A stretch of DNA of 64,000 nucleotides, from positions 673,989-737,988 of the forward strand of contig SDOX01000016.1 in assembly GCA_004565275.1 (NCBI GenBank), in the 5' to 3' direction. This document shows positions 41,787-51,665 of the stretch, piece by piece. The stretch comes from Nannochloropsis salina CCMP1776 (Eukaryota > Sar > Eustigmatophyceae > Eustigmatales > Monodopsidaceae). The position numbers and the translations under genes were made by a program. The notes beneath the pieces were generated by a model. That model was not told the origin of the DNA. It ran no database searches and saw only the letters and a list, made by a program, of their open reading frames with translations. Position 1 is the stretch's first letter. Each line of letters opens with the position of its first letter.

Positions 41787-42326
41787 TCAATTACCTTGCG
41801 TGCCCGCCCTCCCAGAGTATCTCTCGTAAACTGTCAAGCCGACATTTTGGTACATGGTAAGTCCGACATACTCCAGGACACCTAGAGACAGCCCTGAACT
41901 GGCACCAAGCAAGCCACCGTAGATACCTTTGTTCAAGAGCACCGTGCCGGCGAAGAGCCCGACCGCGGCGGTCGTGTAGCTTAGTGCGTCAAGGGTCTTC
42001 TGCCCCGCGTTGTTCCGCAGTCTGTACGCACGATCATAAGCGCCCCATGCTCCTGATTCTTTCAGTTTCTGGTTTGTCCCCATTGCCATGATTGCACCGC
42101 CTAAGACGCTTCCAACCAAGGAAATCTGACCCAAGCGTCCCAACAGAAGTCTACCCCTCAGTCCCCGCTTCCAGTAGACAGGTACTGCCAGAACAGACAC
42201 AAAAATGGACCCTACCTGCGCACCCCTGGTCATGGTATGCAAATATACCTCAGCCACCGCTCGCTCGTGTGGAATTGGCTCGGGTACATCCAAGTCTTCC
42301 TCTTCAGTGGGGCCTGAATTTGGCAT
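41787..42326 (-). CDS. small membrane protein of unknown function
   Basis: From Met 42326 the minus strand encodes 179 residues, MPNSGPTEEEDLDVPEPIPH and on. An acidic, Pro-rich N-terminus is followed by VYLHTMTRGAQVGSIFVSVL and several hydrophobic Gly-rich stretches (SLVGSVLGGAIMAMG, TTAAVGLFAGTVLL, GGLLGASSGLSLGVLEYVG), so about four membrane spans. Between them lies the charged loop TNQKLKESGAWGAYDRAYRL. The pattern resembles small uncharacterised eukaryotic membrane families (DUF1757 comes to mind), but the match is not certain. The frame is open upstream to 42476; the internal Met is preferred because the upstream part contains unrelated Cys-rich sequence. It is head-to-head with DUS2, 310 bases apart. 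Confidence 0.65.
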   Translation of the reverse strand: MPNSGPTEEEDLDVPEPIPHERAVAEVYLHTMTRGAQVGSIFVSVLAVPVYWKRGLRGRLLLGRLGQISLVGSVLGGAIMAMGTNQKLKESGAWGAYDRAYRLRNNAGQKTLDALSYTTAAVGLFAGTVLLNKGIYGGLLGASSGLSLGVLEYVGLTMYQNVGLTVYERYSGRAGTQGN

Positions 42327-42636
42327 CTCTCCTGGATGGAGAAAGCATTGTGTGAAGGCGTAAGCCCAACCAAAACAAATGTGCGCGGAACATGATGTTA
42401 TTGGCTCATAAAGTATCACCATATACAATTGATGACGGCGAGCGACGAAGCCGAGGGAGTAATCGCACAGCTGCAATGCCCGGGTCCAAGCATCGGTGCA
42501 CTTGAAGGACTCTGTTCGTAACGCCCGTCAGGACTCACTGTCCCGTTCTTCTTCCTGCCAACAGCCGATTTCGCCAGCTTCCACCTACCAATCTTCTCTT
42601 ACGGCTTTTCTTGCAGGCGTTACACACTGAGTGGAC
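42327..42636. promoter_or_regulatory. divergent intergenic region
   Basis: 310 bases between the membrane-protein gene (-) and DUS2 (+). A TTCTTGCAG at about 42608-42616 could be the acceptor of a DUS2 5' UTR intron. Confidence 0.4.
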
Positions 42637-44483
42637 ATGGATGGTGTCGCGGAATGCGTTCGAAAGGATCGCGATTTTGTAATAACTCAGGAGTCTACCT
42701 CCCCACTCAGGGCGTGCGATGCACGCCTTTCTTGTTCAGCTCCTGCCGATCCTGAGTCTCACCCTCCACTGGAAGCGACGATTCGACGTCTATACTTTAA
42801 AACTATTGCTCTAGGTGCGTACAATGTGCAATTTTCTGAGTGTGTGGCGTGACGCACTCGTTGAAGCTTCTTTCCCTTTCCTCTGCGCTCTGCGCTCTCC
42901 CTTTCCCCCCTCCCACTAGCCCCCATGGTACGGGCCGGCACATTGCCCTTGCGTGCGCTTGCCCTTTCTTACGGTTGTGATGTGGTGTACAGCGAGGAAA
43001 TAATCGACCGCAAGCTCATGCAATGCGTTCGCGAGGAGAACCGAGCCTTGGGCACGATCGATTTCGTGACGACAGGGAATAGGAAAGGTGACTCTGGTAA
43101 AGAGTCGCGCAGACTTGTCTTCCAAACAGTACCACAAGAAAAGCCCCGTGTCGTTTTTCAACTGGGCACGCGTAACCCGGAATGGGCGGTCGAGGCTGCC
43201 CGACTGGTGCAGCATGATGTGGCAGCCATCGATCTTAACATGGTAGATAGGGGGGGAAAGGTTTAAAAACAGGGGAGGAGTGCAATCAAGGCGAGGCTAG
43301 CACTTGCATGGTTGTTCATGTAGGTGTGTGGGCCGTGCTGCATTCGTTCCTCTTCGTTGTAAGGTATATGGTTGTTCATGTAGGTGTGTGGGCCGTGCTG
43401 CATTCGTTCCTCTTCGTTGTAAGGTATCGGTTGATCGTTGACGACCCTATCTGTGCTATTTCACACGAGAGCCGGGAGGGTCATCACGGCTTTCGCCTTT
43501 TTAATAGTCTGTCTTTTTCTCATGGACAGGGATGTCCCAAAAAGTTTAGTATCCAAGACGGCATGGGCGCCGCCCTCTTGGACAACCCTGCGACCGCCGT
43601 CAGCCTAGTAAAAGCTCTACGCCAGGCCCTCCCCCACACGCCAGTCTCGTGCAAGATCCGATTGCTGGACGCCTCCCTCCCCATGACCAAGACCTTGGCC
43701 TTCGCGCGGGCCGTGGAGGAAGCGGGTGCCTGTGCGCTGAACGTGCATCTGAGAACGAAAGAGGACAAGGCTTCAGACCCCGCCCGGTGGGAGTTGCTGC
43801 GGCCTCTGGTGGCGGCGCTCGCAATCCCTGTCATCGCCAACGGCGACGTCTACCGGCAAGAGGACGTGGAGCAGTTACTGGCCTCCTCGCACTGCGCAGG
43901 GGTCATGCTCGCACGCCCGGTGTTGTACAACCCGAGCCTGCTCCGGACGCTGCGATTCGTCAGTCCCTCCAGCGGAAGACCCCTCCCCGGGAACAAATCT
44001 TCCGAGGATGCGATTTCTTCCACTGGGAGTTCGCCTCGACTCCCTTTGCTTCCTCTAATGGACGTCATTCGCACCTACCTTCATCTGTGTTCGCGCTACG
44101 AAAGCCATGTGAGCAATGCCAAATACGTAGTTTTGGAAATGATAGTACGTCGTCGGCATCCCGAATACGTCAGGCGTCATCTCGCCCCTCTTGAGCTGCC
44201 AGAGAGTATAAATGTGGCCTCTGTCAGCAAGGCAAAGACACTGCAGGCGTTGGGGACGCTCTTTGGGATTGAGGCGGGGGCGAGCTCGGGATTGGAAGGT
44301 GTCCACTTGTGTTTGGACTCGTACTTTGATGCAGAGCAGCTCGAGGGGACAAATTCTGTGGTAAAAGGAAGGGACGGAGAGCCTAGGGCCAATGCATCAG
44401 AAGAGCTTGGCGAGGGAAAGAGGCGAAAAATACGAGACGTACAATTTTCGAGAGCGGACTGCGAGATACCGGGCATGCAATGA
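42637..44483 (+). CDS. DUS2: tRNA-dihydrouridine synthase, DUS2 family
   Basis: FMN/NADPH enzyme that reduces uridine (position 20 in known DUS2) in tRNA. Exons 42637-42814, 42920-43242 and 43530-44483 give 484 residues. Exon 2 begins APMVRAGTLPLRALALSYG, then VVYSEEIIDRKL and VFQLGTRNPEWAVEAARLVQ. Exon 3 begins GCPKKFSIQDGMGAALL, where the Cys is the catalytic acid, followed by VSCKIRLLD and ALNVHLRTKED, then IPVIANGDVY and GVMLARPVLYNPSLL (FMN phosphate site). These blocks fit DUS2 better than DUS1, 3 or 4. The double-stranded RNA-binding domain of animal DUS2 is not visible; the C-terminus is a polar tail with GKRRK. The start is ATG 42637. Intron 1 is GTGCGT...CTAG. Intron 2 (287 bases, GTAGAT...ACAG) carries a 60-base tandem duplication. 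Confidence 0.91.
43308..43427 (+). repeat. perfect 2 x 60-base tandem duplication inside DUS2 intron 2
   Basis: The unit ATGGTTGTTCATGTAGGTGT and on, to TTGTAAGGTAT, occupies 43308-43367 and again 43368-43427 with no differences. Each copy ends with a donor-like TTGTAAGGTAT. The 60-base period keeps the local reading frame open, but the stretch is intronic in the DUS2 model. Confidence 0.97.
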
Positions 44484-45225
44484 AAAGTCGAAACTGTAGG
44501 GTGTTAAAGATAATTGCTGACGGAGTTTCAGTTTTTGCCGTGTAAAATGACGAAAAAAAACATGCTGTTGTGGACGTTTGGTCCGTCCCGCTCAAGCAAG
44601 GGACCTGATGTCGTGAGAGATCAGGATCGTACATGCCAGAGCGCAAAGCAGTGAAAGCCATGTCACTAATGGTCACCCCGTGAAATTATGTTATATTTCG
44701 AACACGCTACAGAGTTTCTAAGTGCGGATTGCACGTCCAATTCTCTGGGAAGGGCAGTACTTGCAGATGGCACTTGCGTTCGTGTCTCTTTTGAGCGATT
44801 GCGTGCTTTGCTTGCCCGACATAATTCGAAAAGGTCACGTGCACCTTTTCCGTGCATCGAACGACGAAGAATTCCACAGGACAATCGGGAACGAACTGTT
44901 CTTCAAAAGGCAAATTATTGGGTGGGAAACTACGCCGATGCATATTCTCTCTGCCTTGTTCCTCGAGCTTTAGAGTTGCTTCCCTCCAGGTCCAAACCCG
45001 TTGATAGTGCGTAAAAAGCCTGCTGGTTGTGTGGTTGAATTGACAAGGTCGAAATTAATGCGGTCCCACTCAAACACACAAATAGCTCATTTACATTGTT
45101 TATCTTGCATGATGTCGATGCATTTTTGTCTTGCACCGACACAGGGAAGGAGATCGAAAAAGGGGAGGTTTAAGGGAGCAAAAGTAGAACAAGAGCAAGG
45201 CCACCGTCCCAACTCGCCCAGCTAA
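44484..45225. other. intergenic region
   Basis: About 740 bases between DUS2 and the small secreted-protein gene. Open frames on both strands at 44660-45020 (about 100 codons) show no domain or splice evidence. Confidence 0.5.
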
Positions 45226-45648
45226 ATGGTGGTCGCACGTAACAGTCTACTTATAGCTTCTTTCCTATTACTTGGAGGTGCTCCGCGGCCTGTTTTGTCG
45301 TTGTCCCAGTTTGCAACGGTAGGGGCGCTTAGCCACTTCATGAATCCGACGTGGAATGGATCCCCCATTGACTATTGTCTTCATTATGAGTTTGTGAATT
45401 ATGGGCCCGACAACTCACTTGTCGCAAAGCATGGACATGATTGCGGAGAACCAGCAGCGAGCGAATTCTGCGCAAGACAGGGATACAAGAGGGGAAGCGA
45501 GAATTTTACAGCTATATACTATTCGAGGAATGCAACCTATGTACTGGGCGATGATGCCATCAATCCGATGGATATAAATATGGGAAAAGGAGAGCATACG
45601 TTTTTCGACAAGATCATATGCAGGAGTAGCGAAGGGGGGGTAAGGTAG
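45226..45648 (+). CDS. small secreted protein with a Cys-containing domain
   Basis: 140 residues in one frame. MVVARNSLLIASFLLLGG is a signal peptide, with cleavage probably near VLS-LSQ. The mature part contains PIDYCLHYEFVNYG, then HDCGEPAASEFCARQGYKRG, a TYVLGDD segment and FFDKIICR. The Cys-Gly-x-Pro-Ala-Ala-x2-Phe-Cys-x3-Gly core recalls a small Cys-rich domain I have seen in plant and bacterial secreted proteins, for which I cannot give a name or function. Four Cys are in the domain, enough for two disulphides. The sequence just before the stop reads GGG-GTAAGG, a good donor, so the gene may continue in a downstream exon that was not identified. Confidence 0.65.
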   Translation: MVVARNSLLIASFLLLGGAPRPVLSLSQFATVGALSHFMNPTWNGSPIDYCLHYEFVNYGPDNSLVAKHGHDCGEPAASEFCARQGYKRGSENFTAIYYSRNATYVLGDDAINPMDINMGKGEHTFFDKIICRSSEGGVR

Positions 45649-46102
45649 CATGAAAAGCAGGTCACTAAAACATGCGTCGACAGTGTTTAGTAGCATGCAA
45701 CGCGGACGGATGCGAGGTGTATTCTTATAAGATTCTTTGATTAAATGCTTGATTTTTTTTTGCATTTTCATGCCTGGATTGCCGTAAGGAGGCAGAAGCC
45801 GTGCAAATAGTGTGTAAAGTGGCCTGCCTCTCAAGTGAAGCAGCTTCTGTGACACAGATCTCTCCATCTCAATAACTTCAGATGTTATAAAAGGGGAGAT
45901 ACTGAAGATATGGATTCCCTGGCTTCTTATTCAAACAAAAAGAAATTGTTACCGTTTTATGCAGCACAGTGCGATATACTTTGGGTTAAGAGCCAGTGTC
46001 TCTCCTCCTATCCTCAGGTGCCGTGACACGTCTCCCTGGACCGCGATCCGATGTTAGCAGACGGCAGATTATCTGAGCGTACCCTGACTGAGCTCCTTGC
46101 TC
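45649..46102. other. convergent intergenic region
   Basis: About 450 bases between the small secreted-protein gene and the SET-domain gene stop. AT-rich. Nothing recognised. Confidence 0.45.
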
Positions 46103-47380
46103 TTATCTATCTAGATGTTTTTCTTTTCGTTTCTGGACGGCCTTCAGGCCTCGCCGCAAGGCTGTCTTTTCCTCTACGAGCAAAGTCAGACATGTTCGCT
46201 GCCACGCTTGCCTCCCCTTTGCCTCCCATTCCTCTTCTTCCAGGCTTTGCAGGGCCTCAAGATCACGCTCTAAGGACGTATCATAAAGCTTCAAGCCTCG
46301 GTTTAATGCGTGTGATATCACATCCAACGCCTGCCCTGTCGACAGTCGGCTTCTCTCGCAGGTCTCATTCACCGCTTCTTCCAACAGCACAGCCTCCTGT
46401 TCCATGCTAATATTGCTCTGTAGCACCATTTCATCATATTGATCCCCATACCTCAGTTCCTGCTCTGTCTGGTCCCTAGGCAGATCGACGCGAAGCGTCA
46501 CGCCGGAAGGGTTTCCCTCCTCGACGAATCCATACGTGACAAGCATCTGGTGGTTGTCCTTCCTGTCACTGTAGCACAGAGACAGCTCTTCTCCTGACCT
46601 TATCGCCCGTGAGCTTCTTACAACAACCGAACCAGTCTTTTCGTCCAGGCCGTAAAGACAATTCGACTGTCGCCGATGATTCATCAGGTCGAAGAAAGGC
46701 AGGAGGGACAGGGGCTGGCGAGGCCCGGATACTGCGCGGGAGAGCACCCGAGAGAGGGCCCAAAAGAATATGGTTTTCGGTATGTGAATACTCGAGCGTT
46801 TGGTTTCGGACGCCGTGCCAGGAGAAGATGGGCTTGCGAATAAACGATGGTGGATGCGCCCGTACACTTCTTGGCGCTTCCTCACCGCCCCCCGCGCTGG
46901 ACTTGCCTGCAGGTACTGCAGTTCTTGTGCATTGAGCAGCAACGGGTGCGTCGTACTCTGCATGTCTATTTCTTTCAGGAAACGCGCAAAGGGGTGGATG
47001 ATGTTGTCCCTGTCCATCAATGCCATGGACAGATGCGCAGCCAGGGCAACAGGACCCAGGAGCTTCTGCCTCCCACCCCCGAGGTCTCTGTCCACGTCAC
47101 ACAGCGCCTGGAAAAATCCAGAGTTCAAAGCTTGACTATCCTCGAGTGCGAATGGTGCCGACGCTGGTCCCCACACCTCCAGCGGTAGGCTGAAAACGAC
47201 ATCTCCCGCTGAGTAGCCTCGATCAGGTGCCTTCAGCCCCAACCCATGCACTCTCGTCTGGAAGGGAAGTGGTGGCTTCTGCCCAAGAGCATTGGGGCCA
47301 GCACGCTTTTCAATCCACTCCAAGAGACCTGCCGCGTCTGGGAGGAGGGACTGGGCCGCACAACGCAGGACATTTCGCAT
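46103..47380 (-). CDS. SET-domain protein methyltransferase (SETD3 / Rubisco LSMT-like)
   Basis: Lysine or histidine N-methyltransferase of the class with a split SET domain and a substrate-binding C-terminal domain, 425 residues in one exon. The N-terminal SET part starts LLEWIEKRAGPNA and has RVHGLGLKAPDRGYSAGDVV followed by FSLPLEVW. The i-SET region has AAHLSMALMDRDNIIHPFARF and LSRVLSRAV. The catalytic end reads SLLPFFDLMNHRRQSNC, then AIRSGEELSLCYSDRKDNHQ and LVTYGFVEEGNP. The LSMT C-terminal lobe is helical (LLEEAVNETCERSRLS, then LDTSLERDLEALQ-like helices). Targets in this family include Rubisco, fructose-bisphosphate aldolase and actin; which one applies is unknown. The first Met is about 12 residues before the SET start and there is no long presequence. 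Confidence 0.88.
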   Translation of the reverse strand: MRNVLRCAAQSLLPDAAGLLEWIEKRAGPNALGQKPPLPFQTRVHGLGLKAPDRGYSAGDVVFSLPLEVWGPASAPFALEDSQALNSGFFQALCDVDRDLGGGRQKLLGPVALAAHLSMALMDRDNIIHPFARFLKEIDMQSTTHPLLLNAQELQYLQASPARGAVRKRQEVYGRIHHRLFASPSSPGTASETKRSSIHIPKTIFFWALSRVLSRAVSGPRQPLSLLPFFDLMNHRRQSNCLYGLDEKTGSVVVRSSRAIRSGEELSLCYSDRKDNHQMLVTYGFVEEGNPSGVTLRVDLPRDQTEQELRYGDQYDEMVLQSNISMEQEAVLLEEAVNETCERSRLSTGQALDVISHALNRGLKLYDTSLERDLEALQSLEEEEWEAKGRQAWQRTCLTLLVEEKTALRRGLKAVQKRKEKHLDR

Positions 47381-47704
47381 ACCAGAGGCCTCCCCGGGCG
47401 GTGTGTGTGGAAGAAGTAGCGAGGCAATAGAAGCAGCTGAGACGCCAGGTCGTCCTATTTACTCGACAATAAATCTTCGTTGACAAAAACAAAAGAGAGC
47501 ACTAGTGTGGAGAGATTGTACTTCGAGGGTTGACTTTATGTGGCTGTTTACTTTGTCAGGCGATAGGGCCATGGCGATACTCGGCGAGTCTGAGGCTTGC
47601 TACAGACGGAGAGATCCTTTCAGAATGGTGCGAAGCTTTTTTATAAACCCCCGCCACTATTTCGCGCACCCACTCCTCCCTCTACCTACAGGTTGCGAAT
47701 CTCC
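47381..47704. promoter_or_regulatory. divergent intergenic region
   Basis: 324 bases between the SET gene (-) and the thioredoxin/kinase gene (+). A CCTCTACCTACAG at about 47679-47691 looks like a 3' splice site, so a leader intron is likely. Confidence 0.4.
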
Positions 47705-50568
47705 ATGTCCAGCCATGCTCCCGCGGAAGAGAAGAGTGACGACTTGATGACCGAGCCTCCTCGGACGACCTCCCCTCCCCCACTCCCTAGCTTTCCGGAA
47801 TATGTCTTAGAATCTTGGCATTGCAACAAAGAGGATGGTGACGTCTATGATAAAACGTTAGCTTTGGCCGAGGCGATGCTATTTGGGCGACTGGACGGGC
47901 GTGATGAAGTCGAGGCAGTCGCAGCCGTGGAAGCGGTTGACGTTGATCCCCAACACGGGCCCGGTCTGCTAGCGACCCCTTCCTTTGCCAGCAGCGTAAA
48001 GGACGACGAGGACCCTGGCAGGCCCAGACTTCCCCTGCTTGAGAGGCTGGATATCCTTGCGGCGGAGTATTTTGGCAGACATTGGGACAGGGTGGACGAA
48101 ATAGTACGTGTCAACCAGAGGCAACTCGAGGCATGGAAAGCGGATCACGCTCCGCGAGCCGTCAAGGGCGAGGGGCAGGACTCAGGATGGTCCCCAAGAG
48201 ACTATCCACCCATGGAGATGTACCCTTCCTTATTGTCGACCTCCTCGTCCTCGTTGTCGGCCTCGGGGAGCTCTTTGTCACGGAAGCGTCCGAAAGACCC
48301 TCCGCCCTCCCCTCCCTCACTCCCGAGCAAAGAGGCGGACGCGCGCGGAAACGGGGGCAATAAAACGCCTCGCACCCTTCCAGAGGTGGTCTCAGTGGTG
48401 GAGGTGGGAGAAGGCGCCATCGACTGGCTCCTAGGTGGGCTGCCGGGCCCCGCCGTGCCTTACGGCCGAGAGACCTCCGTCCCAGGCCTGTGCCAGGCGG
48501 AACTCATCCTTCTAGAAGTTTACTCGGACAACTGCCCCGCCTGCCACCGACTCAAACCGGCGCTCTCTCAAGCCGCCGCCGCCTTCCAGGACAGGTCGTC
48601 GGTCCTGTTCGTGGCTGTCGACGGGCCCGCCAACCCCGCCTTCTTGGAGCGCCTGGACGTCCAGTGGTATCCGACCTTGAAGCTCATCCACCGGAAGCGC
48701 AACATGCTGTGGGACTGGCCAGTGATTCCAAGAGGTGGGTTGACGGCGGCGGACATCGTGGCGGTGGTGGAGAAGTATCTGGACACACCGTCCTTCCCCC
48801 CGGGGGTGGAGGCGGCCGGCGTTCCCCTGGAGCAGACGGGGGAGGGCGGGGGGGAGGACGGGGGGGAGGGCAAGGGGGAAGATGCACAAATGGGAGGAGC
48901 GGAGGGGGGGAATGAAAGCAATGGACCCATCCACGTTGCCTCCGATGGGCCGCACAAGGAAATGAGTGATGTCGAAGGAGGAGGAGGGGGGCACACGGCG
49001 CCCCTGTTTTCGCGCTCGGCCCGGCGAAAGGTGGGCAACGAGGAGGAGGACGAGAGCCAGAGGGGGTCCAGGGGCAAAGAGAGAGGGGAACGCATAGCGG
49101 AAGATCCCTGCACGTCCAGTTCAGTGCCTCCAGATCGGAACCCCCCCCCCCCGGCTCAGGGACAGGCACCCCACGACGAGCATCAAGACCCTCCCGCGCA
49201 CGATCTGGAGGAGGGGAGGCTGGCTCAAGATCAACTCGCCGTGAAACGGACGCAATTATTGAAGTCACTGGCGGAGGGGCCGCCCTCCGAGCCTCCCCCT
49301 TCCTTCTCCCAGCTCTCCCAGTTCCGCCGGGCACGCCGGTGCCCCCGGGACCTGGTGTCCCGCCGGAGGTGGGTCTCTGCGAGGGAGATTTTCAAGGCAT
49401 TGGGCTGCCACGACGAAGCCTCTTGCCGCGCCTTGTCCCGGAGCCAGCGCCAGGACAGGGAGGAGCCCCCCCACTTGATTCTTCTCGGGGGGGGCATGGG
49501 CGCGGGGAAAACGACCTTGAAGAAGATGGTAAGCCAGTCAGATTTCTGGCGCCGGCACGGCCAGAACGTGGTCTCGGTGGAGGCGGACCATTTCAAGGAG
49601 ATCGACCCCGTCTACCAGCTCTTGACCCGTCTGAATCAGCCCAAAGCCTCGGAGGCGGTCCACACCTACAGCACCCAGGCGGCAGAGGAGCTCTTTCTGT
49701 CTGCCCTAAAGTTCAAGCGGGACATCATCTTCGACTCTACTCTAGGTAAGAAATACAGGACAGAGGAAAGGAGGATGGCAAAGGCGGGGTAAGGGGCACC
49801 TGTTGGGGCTCGAATGGCAGTCTGGGAGGATCAGGCTGCCCAGAAAGGCCTCTCACGCCACGCTCTCTCTTTTCGTGCCCGTGTTTTCCGCCCCAACTAG
49901 CCTGGGCGCCCTTCTTGAGCCAAACACTGGCAATGGTGCGCGACACCAAGCATCAATACAAACGAGGGCCTGGCTACGTAAGGATTCGCACCCCCTCTGC
50001 CTCTGACGGCGGGGCAGGAGAGCGACCAGGAGGAACATGGCAAGGCGGGACCCAGGATGGAGGGGAGGCAAGTCCGGAGGGTACCGTGGTAGCAGAGAAG
50101 TATTGGGAGGTGGAATCCGAGGTATCAGAGGAGCAAATGGCGACGTCGTACCGGGTGGAGCTGGTGGGGGTCTACGTTCGCCCCGAGGTGGCGGTGAGGA
50201 GGGCGATTATCCGCCGGCTATTGACGGGGCGGGGGGTGCCTGTGCGGGAACAATTGAGGTCGCACGCCTTGTTTGCGAAAAATTTTGAGACGTTTGCGCT
50301 CCAATTCGATACCGTACTTCTGTATGACAACAATCGGCGGCATGAGCAGCGCGATGTAGGCGGAGGGGGGGAGGCAGGTGGGGGAGGGGGAATGATGGTG
50401 GTGGGGCCTCGGGTGATTGCACGGAAGGACTTAGAGAATACCGAGCTTCAAATATTGGATCCGGAGGCTTTTCGAGCCTTTCAAGGCGTCGCAAACATTA
50501 ATGTAGATGCAACGTCAGTGGAGGAGCTCTACTGTGACGAGAGCAAAGATGTGATAAAGAGGGAGTGA
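47705..50568 (+). CDS. thioredoxin-like domain fused to a zeta-superfamily P-loop kinase domain
   Basis: Exons 47705-49745 and 49901-50568 give 902 residues. The middle carries a thioredoxin fold: LILLEVYSDNCPACHRLKPA with a CPAC motif (Cys277, Cys280), VLFVAVDGPANPAFLERLDV, the cis-Pro strand WYPTLKLIHRKRN, and DIVAVVEKYL. After a Gly/Glu-rich linker comes a P-loop kinase related to zeta-type kinases: ILLGGGMGAGKTTLKKM (Walker A Lys602), VVSVEADHFKEIDPVYQ, EAVHTYSTQAAEELF, IIFDSTL-AWAPFLSQTLAMVRD (spliced), YKRGPGY and VRPEVAVRRAII. Plant genomes encode similar stand-alone kinase domains; their substrate is unclear. The N-terminal 270 residues have helical segments and Ser/Pro-rich parts. 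The intron is GTAAGA...CTAG (155 bases), phase 1. The start is the first Met after a likely leader-intron acceptor. There is no signal peptide, so it is probably cytosolic. Confidence 0.82.
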
Positions 50569-51665
50569 AGAGAAGCGTACAGAGATATGTGACTGGCACA
50601 TGCGTTATCGCTCGCGGAGGAAATCTCAGTGACACTTGTTCTTGTTTTTCTTTCAAATAAGAGAGAGATATCTGCCCCTTTTTCCTTTTACATGAGTAGA
50701 TTAAGGTTTTGAATTAGCGCGTACGATATGCGAGAGTTGACGTTGAATCCTGGGCATTGCGGGAAGCCTCCAAAAAGCTATCTCCTGGAGAGTATCTCTT
50801 TCTGGTGTCTAAAATCCAATTCTGTTACGTAGCTTTACTGCAACTTTGTCACTTTCTTATGTATCCGGATTACACGGTGCTTCCTCTGAGGCTCGTAGTC
50901 TCGTAATTCTACATGGAAGGTAGGTAAAAACATGTTGGGGCAGGAGACATCACTCGGCCCCGTTTTTTATTTTCAAATATAACATAATCAATTGTATTTT
51001 CTTACGTCTATAATCCCCACGAGCACATGCTGAGAGGCACTTTCACCCTCGTCATCAAGTGAGTGAGTGTCTTCGACATACCACACGATAACCTCCCCCC
51101 CCTACTGTGTAGTCAGTCGCACACTTCGACAGCAGGGGGGAAAAGGGAATGCAGCAATGCATCTCGAACCCCCGTCTGCGTGATAACTGTAGCAGAACTG
51201 CAGCAAAGCCTGCGAGTTGGGCCAAGTTCAGGCGAAGATAATATTTAAGTGTAACTTCCTCGCTAAGAAGGAAACCTACAAAAATTCGTAAGTGAACCTT
51301 TCATGAATGTTGGCCCGCTGTCTTTCCTCTGGGTTCTTAAGTACCAACGTAGGTGCCTCGAGCTCTCTAGTTTCTATCCATAGCTCCGAGACACTCCTAA
51401 CTTGTTGCTCTTGTGAAACTATTTGACAAAAACGGCATGGCATGCCCGCGTACGGGCTTCGTGCTGTCCACAGCCAGAGCTCGCTGATTTCTAAGCGTCA
51501 ACTAGACATATGACATGGAGGACGAGGGACAGGCCTGCCTTCCTGTGTCTCGGGGCCATTCCACATAGCTTCTGTGGTGACGCTTTCATCCTTTTGTATG
51601 ACTTTATCTCTTCCAATTTGTCTTTGTGGGTCCTACCTCCAGTCACGTGGTTTCACCGGAGGGCC
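50569..51665. other. intergenic region
   Basis: About 1.1 kb between the kinase fusion and the phosphatase, AT-rich. One stretch at 51160-51190 contains TCTCGAACCCCC, like a reversed B box, but no tRNA cloverleaf could be drawn. The phosphatase frame is open back to 51510, but that part has no clear coding features. Confidence 0.5.

Noticed and set aside
43308-43529. In-frame extension of DUS2 exon 3 through the tandem repeat
   Set aside because: DUS2 conservation requires ATG 43240-43242 to join GCPKKFS at 43530. The repeat lies between good splice sites and its translation has no homology.
51150-51240. Reversed B-box-like TCTCGAACCCCC suggesting a tRNA gene
   Set aside because: No matching A box, T stem or acceptor stem could be drawn on the minus strand.
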